A stretch of DNA of 64,000 nucleotides. Source: a virus. A program made the position numbers and the translations under genes. The notes beneath the pieces were generated by a model. It saw nothing but the letters and a program-made list of their open reading frames with translations. It did no database searches and was not told where the DNA came from. The stretch spans positions 1 through 64,000 of the IMG/VR virus record IMGVR_UViG_3300034105_002081; one strand, written 5' to 3'. This document shows, piece after piece, positions 34,047 to 45,767 of this stretch. How positions within the stretch are numbered: the stretch's first letter is position 1; each line of letters opens with the position of its first letter.

Positions 34047-35246
34047 ATGTCAGATAAAATGTATACTGTAGTACGTAAGCAGATTGTAAAAGCTGCCAAT
34101 ATGACACATGCTAGAAATATAGCAGATGGCTACGAAGATTTTCCAGGTGAGTTGATGTCCGATGAACTCAATACGGAATTGTCTAATCAAAAGGTGTCGT
34201 CTAATCAGACTATCCTCATAGAAGATTCTTCTGACTTGGAAGTTCCTACCTTTAATGACAGAGGGGACTTTCTTAGATCCGAGAATAGAAGATTGGCCAG
34301 ATTAGCAGATAAATACAAGAACGTAAAAGATGAAGCCGTAGTAGCAATATACGAGGCAGCATATGATGCGTTTAGTACCATAAGCCTTCCTCCAGTCAAG
34401 AAACCAGTCTTAAAATCAGGCTTAGGCGAGCCAGAAACAGCTGTAGCTGTATTCGCAGACTGGCAGCTAGGTAAGGTCACTCCTGACTACAACTCTAACG
34501 TAGCTGCTCAAAGAATAGAACTTTATACAGAGAAGCTTCTTGAAATTACTGAAATTCAAAGAAAACACCATCCGGTTAATAACCTTCATGTGTGGATGCT
34601 GGGAGATATAGTTGAGGGTGAAGAAATTTTCCCTGGACAAGCACACTTGATTGACTCTGGTTTATATCGACAGGTTGGAGTAAATGGACCAGAGATTATA
34701 GCCAAGTTCCTAAGAACTGCTTTGGAGAACTTTGAGCATGTGCATGTTACTGGGGTAATAGGAAATCATGGTGCCGTTGGTGGTCGAGGAAGAAAGCAAC
34801 ACGATCCAGAAACTAATATGGATAGACTTCTTTACCAAATCATTAGACTAATATTTAAAGATGAGCCAAGAATTACCTTTAATATTCCAGATGGAAAAGG
34901 CGAAAGACACTGGTATGCTGTCGACACTATAGGAAATTATAGTAGTCTTTTAATTCACGGTGATCAATTACCTTCACCCAATGCCTTTCATGGTTACTAT
35001 AAAAAGATAATGGGCTGGAAAGATGGTGCAATTCCGGAGCATTTTGATGATGTGTTCATGGGTCACTATCACCAATCTTTTAAGATGACGATAGGCAGCG
35101 CAACATTGAGAATTTCTGGTTCACCAGAAAGCTACAACACCTATGCACAAGAGTTCTTCTCTTCTATGAGTAGACCTTCTCAGCAACTTATGTATGTACA
35201 TCCTCAAAATGGACTCACTTGTGAATACAGTATTTGGTTAGACTAG
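34047..35246 (+). CDS. Calcineurin-like metallophosphoesterase
   Basis: A 399-aa protein with the full metal-binding set of the calcineurin-like phosphoesterase fold: D138 in FADWQLG, D187 in GDIVEG, N240-H241 in GNHG, H304 in HGD and H340/H342 in GHYH. The N-terminal 130 residues are helical and not part of the catalytic fold. Such enzymes cleave phosphoester bonds, often in nucleic acids (SbcD-like) or cyclic nucleotides; the substrate cannot be read from sequence. It is odd that it lies in the middle of the baseplate genes, in the same orientation with short spacings. It may be a virion component or a cargo gene. The fold call is firm, the role open. Confidence 0.85.
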   Translation: MSDKMYTVVRKQIVKAANMTHARNIADGYEDFPGELMSDELNTELSNQKVSSNQTILIEDSSDLEVPTFNDRGDFLRSENRRLARLADKYKNVKDEAVVAIYEAAYDAFSTISLPPVKKPVLKSGLGEPETAVAVFADWQLGKVTPDYNSNVAAQRIELYTEKLLEITEIQRKHHPVNNLHVWMLGDIVEGEEIFPGQAHLIDSGLYRQVGVNGPEIIAKFLRTALENFEHVHVTGVIGNHGAVGGRGRKQHDPETNMDRLLYQIIRLIFKDEPRITFNIPDGKGERHWYAVDTIGNYSSLLIHGDQLPSPNAFHGYYKKIMGWKDGAIPEHFDDVFMGHYHQSFKMTIGSATLRISGSPESYNTYAQEFFSSMSRPSQQLMYVHPQNGLTCEYSIWLD

Positions 35247-35261
35247 TAAAAAGGTTTTTAA

Positions 35262-38200
35262 ATGAAAAGTTATCTATTAAGTTTTACTAGTTATGATTTT
35301 AGTAAAAATGGTAAAACTTGGGTTACAAGTCCAGTAGATCTTTATTTTAACAAATACTATACTAATTTTAGTAATAAAAGATCAAGAACCGGTAATAACT
35401 TAATAGGTGACTATACATTTACTGGTACGGAAAAAACAGGCGATGCCTATATTTACGTAGACAGCACCCAGTATAGTAGCCCTAACTTTATTTTCCAAAC
35501 CCCTGGAGCCACTGCTAACTATGGAGCCACTGCTAACTATCTTCTATATACAGACACAAATTTTAATTTAATATCAACACCATCATTCTTGCAAACAGTT
35601 TACCAAACAAACTATGGTGAGGTAGTACAAGATATAGCCACTCCTAGCCTAATGAGACTGGTTGATACATCTTCTAGGGTAGATATAAGATCATTTAGAG
35701 GAGCATTCTCCAACCGTCTTGGTGGAATAGAAAATATAACCTATAACATAAGCGTTTATGAGTCTGATTCACAGGAGCGGACCATGGCTCCTTTCCACCA
35801 CTACATCTTCTGAATCCCTGGGGACTCTACTTCTAGCTAAAGACTCTAAAAGGTACGCTAAGTTTGAAATAACAATAGATACTCAAGTAACCGATGTAAA
35901 CGTTTTAGATTTTGTATTAATAGTTGAAATAGCTATATCTGAACCGATAACACCGGTCTTATCTAGATCAGCAAAAAACATACTAAGAAAATTTCCATCA
36001 TGGATGGAGATGTATTCCGATTCAGAAGATCAAGTTAACCAAGATAACTATGTTCCAAAAAGTGTTGGTGGAAAATTCATAAATGCTATAGTTTCTGAAA
36101 ACTTAGATTACTTTGACACACAAGTAGATATACATAATATAAATCGCTTTATAGGTAGTGCTGACTTAAATCAAGTAGCATGGATGTGGTCTTCATTAAA
36201 CGTTCCAAATACTTATAACAAGATTATAGGTGACAACATAGAGTTAACTAGACTAGACAGCATGACTGACCTATATGAAGCTAGAAATACAGATTATGTT
36301 TATTTTCACAATCCAGTTAACAGACAAATAATTACAATTAGAAATTTTGAATCTTTAATTGCGTATAATAATAATACTACTTCAGTGGAATTGCCTCAGA
36401 TACCAATTCAAAGGTTCAACTGGTTTGATGAATTTGGTGCACGAGTAGGACTAAATAGGCTTTATCTAGAAGAGAATGAATCATTTAAGTTTAGAATATT
36501 AGACGTTTTTATCAATCCTATTTCTACTGATATAAATGGATTTAAAAGAACTTTAAGAAGAGAACTTAATCTTTGGGATGCTTTTGGCGCAACACCAGAT
36601 CACACAACCGATTATGCTACTCCATTGATTATGGAAATGTCTGACATAGAATCTTCTTTGGAATATTTTAACGCTGATGGTAGTCCAAAAGAAAAATTTA
36701 CAAATTTAGTAATTAAATTAAATGAAAAATATCCAACTAATTGGGGTTATTTCTCATTCAACAATGCTATTTGGGACACTGCTGGTTTAAATCAAGAGGG
36801 AGTTAATAGACTAAGTGCTAATTATAGTGATGAAATAAATGATTTTGCTTATTATCAACCAGGTGTTGGCGATCTTTCTGATAGCGAAATAATAATCTAT
36901 GATAATTCTGCTACTCCTCAATGGTTTACTACTAGCTTAGTAGCAACTGGAAAAAAGAAGATTGGTACACATTTAGAAAATTCACCAATTGAAATTAATT
37001 ATGAATATTATTCAGATTACAAGAGATACATTTACGATAATCAGAGTGCTACTATAAATCTAACAGTGGAAGCAACGTTACTGCCTTATGGTACAAGTGC
37101 AACACCAAGACTTATTTATTCTCCTATAACTAGATTTGTTAAAAACCAGCATGCTCCTACAAGTAGCGCAAGTCCAGAATTCAATACAGTTCAAATATTT
37201 GATACAGATGGTTATTTGAGTAGCGATCTAAATTTTAGATATAAAGACACGAAACAATTAGCTACAATTAATTTCAATAACCTATATTCAACAACTAGAA
37301 TTCCATATAATAAGATTTCTGATATGAGATTAAAGAATGGATTATGGAATGGATCACAGTATGCAACACCAAATTCAGATACGTTTGCAGCTTTCTTTTC
37401 CCATAAATCAGACAAGCTTATTTCTACCAGTTCAGAAATAAATGCCAGTACTCCATCTTTTACACCAAATACTGTAATAAAACTAGTATCAAATGTTTAT
37501 AATTTAAAGCAAGTTATCGAAGAAACAGTTCCTGTAAAAGACAAGATCACGTTAAATGATACTGTAGATGCAAGTAAAAAGAATGTAAACCTTCCTCTTG
37601 ATTTAATCAAATCTAATATAATTTACCCAGTTGGAGCAACTCCTCAATATACGTACATAAATGTTATACCTCCAACAAACACGTTCAACTCTCCAGATCA
37701 GGATGTCTCTGACAATATCTCTGTTTATGGTGGAGCAGCTAATTACACAGAACTAGATAGAGATTTATTTGTTCCATCTTCTCCTAATATTACTGCTTCC
37801 ATATATGGAAGTTCACTTCCTTCCAATTCTTTTGGTTTTATAAACTCTGAAAATACAGCTTCTACTGTCAACTATTATTTTGGTAAATTAAAATACGATG
37901 CAACAGCAACTCCTAGATCCATAACTATCAAATCAAATGAAGTAAATACTTATCCTTTTGAAATAATAGATTGGGAACCATTTGAAATTCATTCAACCCC
38001 TAAAATATCTGGAATTGTTGATGAAAATGGAATTGTAAAATATCTTCTTGAAAATGGAGAATACATACCTGGATTAAACAGTAACATAATAGATTTACCA
38101 GAAATAACAAGAGAAACTTTTGGCATTTCTGGATCTTCAAAGTTTGATTATTTCTTTGAAAATATAAAAGTTTTAGATCCAGAAAGTGTTAATGTATCAA

Positions 38201-40056
38201 TCTGGTCTGATCAATCTGTAGTAAAACCATTCTTAAATAGAACATTTGTATTAGAATCTAGTGTAGCTAACGCCATCAGTAATGCGGAAACCCACATACA
38301 AATAATAGACTATCCTTTAGACTCAGTAGTAGAATCCTTTAACTCAACAAGAAATACAACTATTTTTAGTAATATAAGAGTAAGAGGAAAGTTGTATGAT
38401 AATAAAATTGATTCAAGGTTAAGAACTGGTTGGCTGTCTATAGGAAAAGAAGAAAAATATATATATGCAGATCCAATAACAGAAAATTTTACTGGCAATC
38501 TTTTTTCTGTACAATTAACCCACAAACCACACCAAGGTGCACCGATTATAGTTGATGTTTTAGATCAAGATTCTACTCCAGTAACTTTTTATCAGGAGAT
38601 AGCATTCTCCGATCAAGCTACTCCAGGTAAAATATCTTTTTATAATAAAGAAGTTTTAAAGCCAAAACCAGATAATTCATTCTATTTAGGATACAAAAAC
38701 GTTTACGACCTTTCGATTAAAGACTTAAACACAGGAGAAACAATACAAAGTAATTATGCAACTCCTGGGTATACAGCTCTAGCGAGCGATCCGAATAGAC
38801 CACTAACGATGAACAGAGAATACGAAATCATATATAGAGTTAAGGATTCATACTATATAGACACTGTTAATGTAGGAGATGAGTACAAAGCTCAAATACA
38901 TTTTGATTCTACTCCAGGTAGCTCCTATAAATATGAAGTTACTTATGAGAATTCCGTATCCGCAACTTCTACCCCTTTAGTTATCAACATGGATCCTTTG
39001 ACTTCATGGATAGGGGAAGGATACTTAGCAATATCAGATCAGGAATATAGTTTTGACAGAGTCCAATGCTATATCTCTCCACCTTACGTGGTTAATGATG
39101 GACATGATTATTGTGACATTTCAATAATTTCCTTAGATATAAACGGAAACCCAAAACCACATCAATCTTTTAATATTACAACCAATAAGCTAACATCTTC
39201 AGTCGGTAGAATAACTACAGACTTAGAAGGATATGGTCATTTTACTGTTATATCAAATTATTCAACAACTACTAAACAAAACGGAACCATAACAGTTTCA
39301 GGTATCAATTATCAATCTGACCCAACTGCCCACAAAAATAGCCAATCAGCTAGTTCTGTTACGGATATAACTATAGAGATTATACCTCAAGATACTTATG
39401 TATCAAATAAGATAAAGGCAGACGTTGTAAGTAAAAAAATTCAAGCAGATTCAGTGTCCAATAACTTTATCAATGGCATAGTAACTGAAAACGGAATACC
39501 CTCTACTGATACTGTTATATACTGGAGAAAAGCAAGATATAATCATACTATCTTTAATTCAATTAATTACTCTACTTCCTCTGCTGCTCCTGGGTCATCT
39601 AATACTTCAGGTTCAGCAAGAACTGATTCTGAGGGTAAATTTTCAATAGGACCATTTACTGCTAAGGATAATTCAGATCCAGGATACTGGTTTGTTGCAG
39701 TAGAGACAGACTTTAGCTCAACCTTGTCTGCAACCCCTACTACAACTGACGGTGATATAGTTTACTGGTTAGAGGAATATGACTCAATTAATTATAATTA
39801 TATAAACACTATAAATATAGTCGATGTTGTCAACTATGATTCTCAAAAATCACTTGACCTTTATGCCACACCTAACTTCCTTCTTAATTACTATAGTGTA
39901 GACAAAGTAGATGTTTTGCACTCCACCCCAAGATGGTCTCCACCAAAATGGTTTGCCACTAGCAGATATGATCAATATCAATCTGGTAGATTGGGTAATG
40001 TCCCATATAGCATTAATAATTATAATAATTTAATAAAAGATTATGAGGAAGAATAA
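35262..40056 (+). CDS. Large baseplate/fibre protein with Ig-like domains, recoded by a +1 shift at CGG
   Basis: A 1597-aa protein from ATG 35262 (AAAAGG upstream) if the CGG at 35778-35780 (codon 173) is read as CGGA. Otherwise it ends at TGA 35811-35813. The middle contains baseplate-wedge-like text (KFPSWMEMYSD near residue 245). The C-terminal quarter has two Ig-like or carboxypeptidase-regulatory-like domains, about residues 1280-1380 (DISIISLDINGNPKPHQS) and 1410-1500 (SARTDSEGKFSIGPF). The tripeptides ATP or STP occur about 19 times along the chain, far more often than composition would give. A perfect 18-bp tandem repeat lies at 35505-35540. It is probably a peripheral baseplate or side-fibre protein. 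Confidence 0.7.
35505..35540 (+). repeat. Perfect 18-bp tandem duplication
   Basis: GGAGCCACTGCTAACTAT occurs twice head to tail (35505-35522 and 35523-35540), encoding GATANY twice in frame near residues 82-93. The absence of any base difference suggests a recent slippage or duplication event. The encoded text resembles the dispersed ATP/STP elements of the same protein. Confidence 0.9.
35778..35781 (+). promoter_or_regulatory. +1 recoding site 6: CGGA
   Basis: Frame from 35262 reads GAG CGG; sense continues in +1 with CCA TGG CTC CTT TCC. Zero-frame reading ends at TGA 35811-35813. The protein joins as ...SDSQE-[CGGA]-PWLLSTTTS.... Confidence 0.85.
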
Positions 40057-43000
40057 TGAAAAAGTTTGTTGATAAAACTAAAAACGGTAAAGAAAATAGC
40101 GTTAAAAAACTTAATAATTTACCAAAAAATGAATCAACATTTGCTGTAAGTTGGTTTTCCAATAAGAGCATAACACCAGGTAATACTGTTTCCATAACAG
40201 ACATATCTATGTTAATCCCAGAAAATTCTAATCCTTCAGCTTTAACTGGAAATTATACTAATTCAAAAATTTATTATGCTAATGAAGTTGGGGTTTTAGA
40301 AGACGCCAATGGAAACACTTTATTTAATAGCGATAATTTAAGCATTAGTGATCTTTTGTTGTCGGAACAGACAATGGACAGGCAGTATACCGTATCGGAT
40401 GTTCAGTCTAAAAATTTTGTTCACTCATATTACATTTCTAGATATTATACATTATTAGACTCTAATTCCTACTCTATTAATGGAATAGAAGATTATGTTC
40501 CAACTCAAAACTTACCTACAAGTATTAGCGTCATAGACAGTAATGGACAAGACTATATAGATCCTATTACTAGAGCTAAAAAATATAGAATTTTACTACA
40601 ACCAATAAACGTTGACGGTTTACAAAAGTCTAATAAAAAACCATATTCAATAATAGTTTTAATGGATGAAAATAGTCCAAAGCGGACTTACTTTAATATA
40701 TGATAAAGTTTCAATAGCAGAGAACAATGCTATATCTTCGGCATCATTCAGGTATAAAGAAAATATTAATTCACTATCACTATTTCAAAAAATAAGTGAA
40801 GAATCTGTAGTAGCCGACCTAACATCAAGATCTAAGAAAATATACGCAAAAAAACCGACTACTAATAAAGCTCAAAATATTAACATAGAAAATTCTTTGA
40901 ATGAAGGTTTTGAGGTCTTTGTTCCGAAAAAAGCTTTGTCAGATAATAGAACGTACGAAACTTTTAACTGGAGATTAATAGCTAAAATCAATAAGCAGAT
41001 AAATATATCTTCTATAAATTATGGTAATGAAATAGATCAAGAAGGAAATATAAAACAAAAAGAAATTAAATGTGCAGTTTTGTGTACTTCAGCTGATTTA
41101 AATTCCTTTAGAATATCTGGAAACTTCTCAGGATCAAACCCTTATATATTTAAAAGATTGTCAATATCTGATTTTAATCTTTCAAGATACACCTTTACAA
41201 ATCCATTGGCACCAGCAGGAAAGTCCGATACTCAAGCAGAATACTGGCTGGTCGATATAGATAATGTATCTACATTAGAAGATTTTGACGTAGTAGCATG
41301 GTCGCCTACATCTCCAATTTCTTCAGCTAATGGAAACAAAATAAAATACTTTATAGAAAATAAAAACGGCACTGCTATATTAGACTTGTCGGCAGAATCC
41401 TTGACGCCTACATCTGCGAATAGTATTTACCCATACCTAACACTTAGCTCTGCTACAGTCGAGCTAAACAGTTGGATTTATAACGTTGATAATATATTTA
41501 TAAATGAACAAAAAACCAACGCTTGGCCGATATCTGACTCTATTTTTGAATCTGTTAATAATCAAACATTTTATGGAATTTATGGAAGCAGTATTTATTC
41601 CTCTAGTGGTACAAAAAAACAATATAGACATTTTACCAGCACCTCTATAGCAGCTTCTAATATAATACTAAAAGAAAATACTGGTGGTTTAAACAGACCA
41701 TTATTTATTAGCGTAGAACACGTCCCTCAAGCTGACTCATTAGTAAGAGGAAATATTTTAGCAACTACCGCACCAGTCATGAGATATTGCAATAATCTCT
41801 ATAATCCATCTTCTATAGCTGATTCTAGTCAGGAAAATAGCTCAAGTTCTATGATTACAGAAACTAGAGTTAGTCCAACATCTGCAATAGAGCGGACCTA
41901 TGAAGATATTGTACAATGCAGTTGCCGTTGCGGCACTTTCAAAAATGCAGTCTTCAAGAATAACCGACCTTAGATCATCTACGTATTACGTGACTGGAAA
42001 CTGGAATTCATCTTACGTACTAAATGGATCTGTTTTGTTGGATTCCGAAAAAGCACCATATACGCAGATCCAAGATTCTCTTTTCAATACTGCCGGGGCT
42101 GGAGTTACAAAATACTCTAAAAATTTAACATCTTCGTATGGTTCAATATTAGATTATTATAAGAAAATTTGCTACGATACAATACCCGATTCATACAGTA
42201 TTCTAGCTCAAGATATAGATTTGTCTAATCTACAAATATTTATAGAAGTAACAAATCCAGATGTTAATATAGCTAATAACCAGCTAGTTAATAACGATCA
42301 TCTAACTGGAGATTTAAGTGACATACCAACTTCTTATAAGCTATATAAAGTACCGCCTACTCAATATGCCGCACACGCTTATGCATATACTGATTCTACC
42401 TCTCTTCCTTTTGTAATTCCTGGTGGTTTTGGTCCTCATATAATTAAGGAAAAAGTTATTAATAGAAGCAGTGATGTTTCTTCTGATAATTTTTCCAACA
42501 AATTAACACCAGCAACATATAAAAATTATGATTTTAATTTTAATACATTTAGTTCTTATGTACAATCTTCAGAAAGTCCAACATCACTAGATGTTCGATG
42601 GGCAGCTGAAATGACAGCCATCGGAACAGCTACACACAGTGCGACAAGAACAGTTAAAGGCTACACTAATCTAATAACGCAATACTATAATCTATCTGAT
42701 GGTTATTCAGATGTAGATGCTAATGATAAAGCTAGAAAAAAGATTAAAGCAATTGCTGATCCACAAAGAAGAATAGAATCAATAAGAAATAACTTTTTTT
42801 ACAGTGGAGACATTGAGATAAATAAATACTACCTTCAATACGGTACTGATCCTGAAGACAGAAAAACAGGTGAATATGTAAAGTATATTCAATACACTCT
42901 TGCCAATAGTGGTATAGATGAGATAAAAAAGATTAAGATAGATGGAATATACGGCAGGCAGACTAAATATTTTTTATCAATTTTTCAAACTAAAAAAGGT

Positions 43001-45766
43001 GAGATATATACCGATGGAGGAGTAGATAGCGAAACTAAATCATATTTAATTAAAGTATGGAAAGATTTATATCAAAACAATAGAGAAAAATTTGATGCAG
43101 TAGTTAAAGCTATACGAAAAGCAGACGTAGAAGTAATCAAATATATATCTGAACATCATAATCCTGATCTTGATGAATTAAATACTTCAGATGGTGATTA
43201 TAGAAGAATAAGTTTTTCTGGTTCAAAAAAAGATGGTCCAAAAGGTACAATAAAAGACATTTTTTTTGTTAGAGTTCCTTCTGAGTTTAACACATCAAAA
43301 CCATCAGATAGGAATAACTTAGTTATTAACTCCATAAGAATTACTCCTGGTAAATTTCCTTCTGCAAGTAAATATAAAGGTATAAAGATTAATAAAATAG
43401 TTGCATACAAAGATGATGGCAAAAACATAGTCGACCCTGGAGGTAGGGACACTAACAGTGGTCCAGATTTTGACGGTCCAGATTTAGGTAGTGCAACATT
43501 AATAAGTGGACCAAGATCATATTCTGAAAATCCAATAGAAATACCTATTACTGTTGTTAATGGAAAAAATTATTTAAATTATACTTGGTTTGGAATAGAA
43601 GTTTTAGGTGGACAATTAGGTGGTATATATGGCCCTGATGCTGAGGGCATATCATTAAACAATGTAGATTTTAATATAAGTTACGGCAATTCTACCGCCG
43701 ATGAAACAAAGTCATACGCTATAGATAATGAATCTTTTACTATGAAGTTTGCTATTTCTGGAACCGAAAATGGAGTAAGTACTAATACTACTAAGACCAT
43801 TAATCTATCTGGAAGAAACTCAACAGCCTATTCAGTTTCTCCTGTTTCTATAACGTATACCCAATATGACGGAACAACAAGAACGGAATCGCTTACTGGC
43901 ACTACAATAGACTTTTCTGCGAAAAGAACACTTGCACCTCATACGAACGAAGTAGATAGCAACACCACTATTAATGATCAAATAACAATAGACTATACCT
44001 CATTAAATAATTACAATCTAGTTCCAAGTTCATTTGCAATTAGTTCAATTTCTTCAAATGGTAACGTAATTTCTGGAAGTCTTGTAGGTAGTTCTGTTGT
44101 AGGTAATTCGATAACGCTTTCCACGAATGCTCTTTTGTATACTAATTCCAATATAGTAAAAACAACTCCGAATACAATTAGCAATTATTGGCTATTGAAA
44201 CAAGATAATTCGAAGATAAAAACAGCTAAAAAATCCATTACAGTACTCGATGGATTACTGCTATTATGTCAGCCAAGCGACGATCCTGCTTATTCTGGAA
44301 AGCCTATTGGGATTAGCGTTCCAACCTTTACTCCTTCTCAATTAGACCAACAAGAGACAAATATAGATTACGGTGCCTTTGTTCTTGAAAACTCAACAGC
44401 GCAAAATAATGGTATTGTATACGGTTTTTACGATAATCAAAGAAAAGAATTTTTAGGATCTATACTTCATTATATAGACTATCAAAACAGAGGCCCAAAT
44501 AATATATACATAGGGATCATAGCTGTTGATGCAGATGGAAATCTTGGTTCATCAATAGACTTTTTCGGCCCAAGAAACTATAACACTGTCACTCCAGTAA
44601 GAATACCGCTTAAAGCTGCTTACCCTATATATTCAGCTAAGTATGAAAACACTACAAAGATTAAAGTGACATCAATACCGTCAGATATTCCAAAGTACGA
44701 ACAATGGCCACTTCATGTGTCTTCTGGTGCTTTTACTAGAGATTTAGTGATAGATCCATCATTTGGTTGGGTTAATTGGTTGCAAAAATATAAAAGAAGA
44801 ACATTAAGAGCAAACTACTCTACTTTAAATCTTTCAAATATAGCGTGGTCTGAATTTTTAGGAAGACCATATATTGATATTAAAGATGAATTTCCTATTA
44901 TTATTTCAAATAAAAGAATTAAATTAATCAATGCACCAATCGCAGTGATCAATGAACCTTCTTATTCAAAAATGGGTCTTTTTAGTACTTTGGTTAATGT
45001 GTATAAAAGAGATTCTATTTCTGGTCCATGGACAAGAATATCCTCAGACCTTATAAGAAACGTTGATGCAGAGAATGGTTTTATAGACTTTACTTCAACA
45101 ATAGTTCCTTCTGATAATAATTTAATAAAAGTATCTTATACATCAAAGTCTAACGGGATACCACTAAAACAAGTAGACGGAAATCCTATACCTATAAATC
45201 CATTTTTAAACAGAGACATAATAGAACCAGATAAAGCTTTATATATATATATCAAGCCAGTTAGCATTTACTATAAAGATAGTTCAGTACAAAGTTATTC
45301 TTGGAAGCATGTTTCAGAATATGATTACGGCAGTGCAATTAACTTTACATATGACAACTCGATATTTAATCCGTACGATTCTGTTAATTTTGACCCATTT
45401 GCCCTCCCAATAGCTCTTATACATACAACTAATCCTTTTACTAGCAATAGCACAACTTTGCAGGATTTAAGAATAAGAGGAGGGGGAATTAAGTCTGAAA
45501 AGTTTAATTCTTCCAATACATATTCAAACATTGGGATATATCAAATAATTAAAGATGTAAAAGAGGCTATATCTTTTTGGGATGTATATCCTCCTATGAG
45601 GCAGTCGTACCCTAAGGGTGGATTTATAATCATAAGATTACCAAGAGAAGTTATCAATAATTTTGAAATTGAAGAAGAAATATATAGTATAATAGAAAGA
45701 AACTTAACAGCTGGTGTAGCTTATCAGTTGCAAGATATGGACGGAAATGATTGGGGTGTAATTTAA
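40056..45766 (+). CDS. Large baseplate/fibre protein with a peptidoglycan-binding domain, recoded by two +1 shifts at CGG
   Basis: A 1902-aa protein. The ATG at 40056 overlaps the upstream TAA by one base (TAATG). Two in-phase CGG codons, 210 and 613, must each be followed by a +1 shift; without them translation ends at 40703 or 41973. Residues about 935-1005 form a PG_binding_1-like domain: IQYTLANSG, then KIDGIYGRQTKYFLSIFQ, then GVDSETKSYL. Such domains bind cell-wall peptidoglycan. The rest is strand-rich with many Asn and Ser and resembles baseplate or fibre proteins. The C-terminus (KGGFIIIRLPREV) is compact. It probably lies at the tail tip and helps grip the host wall. Confidence 0.7.
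40683..40686 (+). promoter_or_regulatory. +1 recoding site 7: CGGA
   Basis: Frame from 40056 reads AAG CGG; sense continues in +1 with CTT ACT TTA ATA TAT GAT. The zero-frame stop TGA follows at 40701-40703. The protein joins as ...DENSPK-[CGGA]-LTLIYDKVS.... Confidence 0.85.
41893..41896 (+). promoter_or_regulatory. +1 recoding site 8: CGGA
   Basis: Frame entered at 40687 reads GAG CGG; sense continues in +1 with CCT ATG AAG ATA TTG. Here the zero frame stays open for 26 codons to TAG 41971-41973, the longest tail of any site, but its text is Cys-rich and unlike the rest. The protein joins as ...TSAIE-[CGGA]-PMKILYNAV.... Confidence 0.8.
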
Positions 45767-45767
45767 A

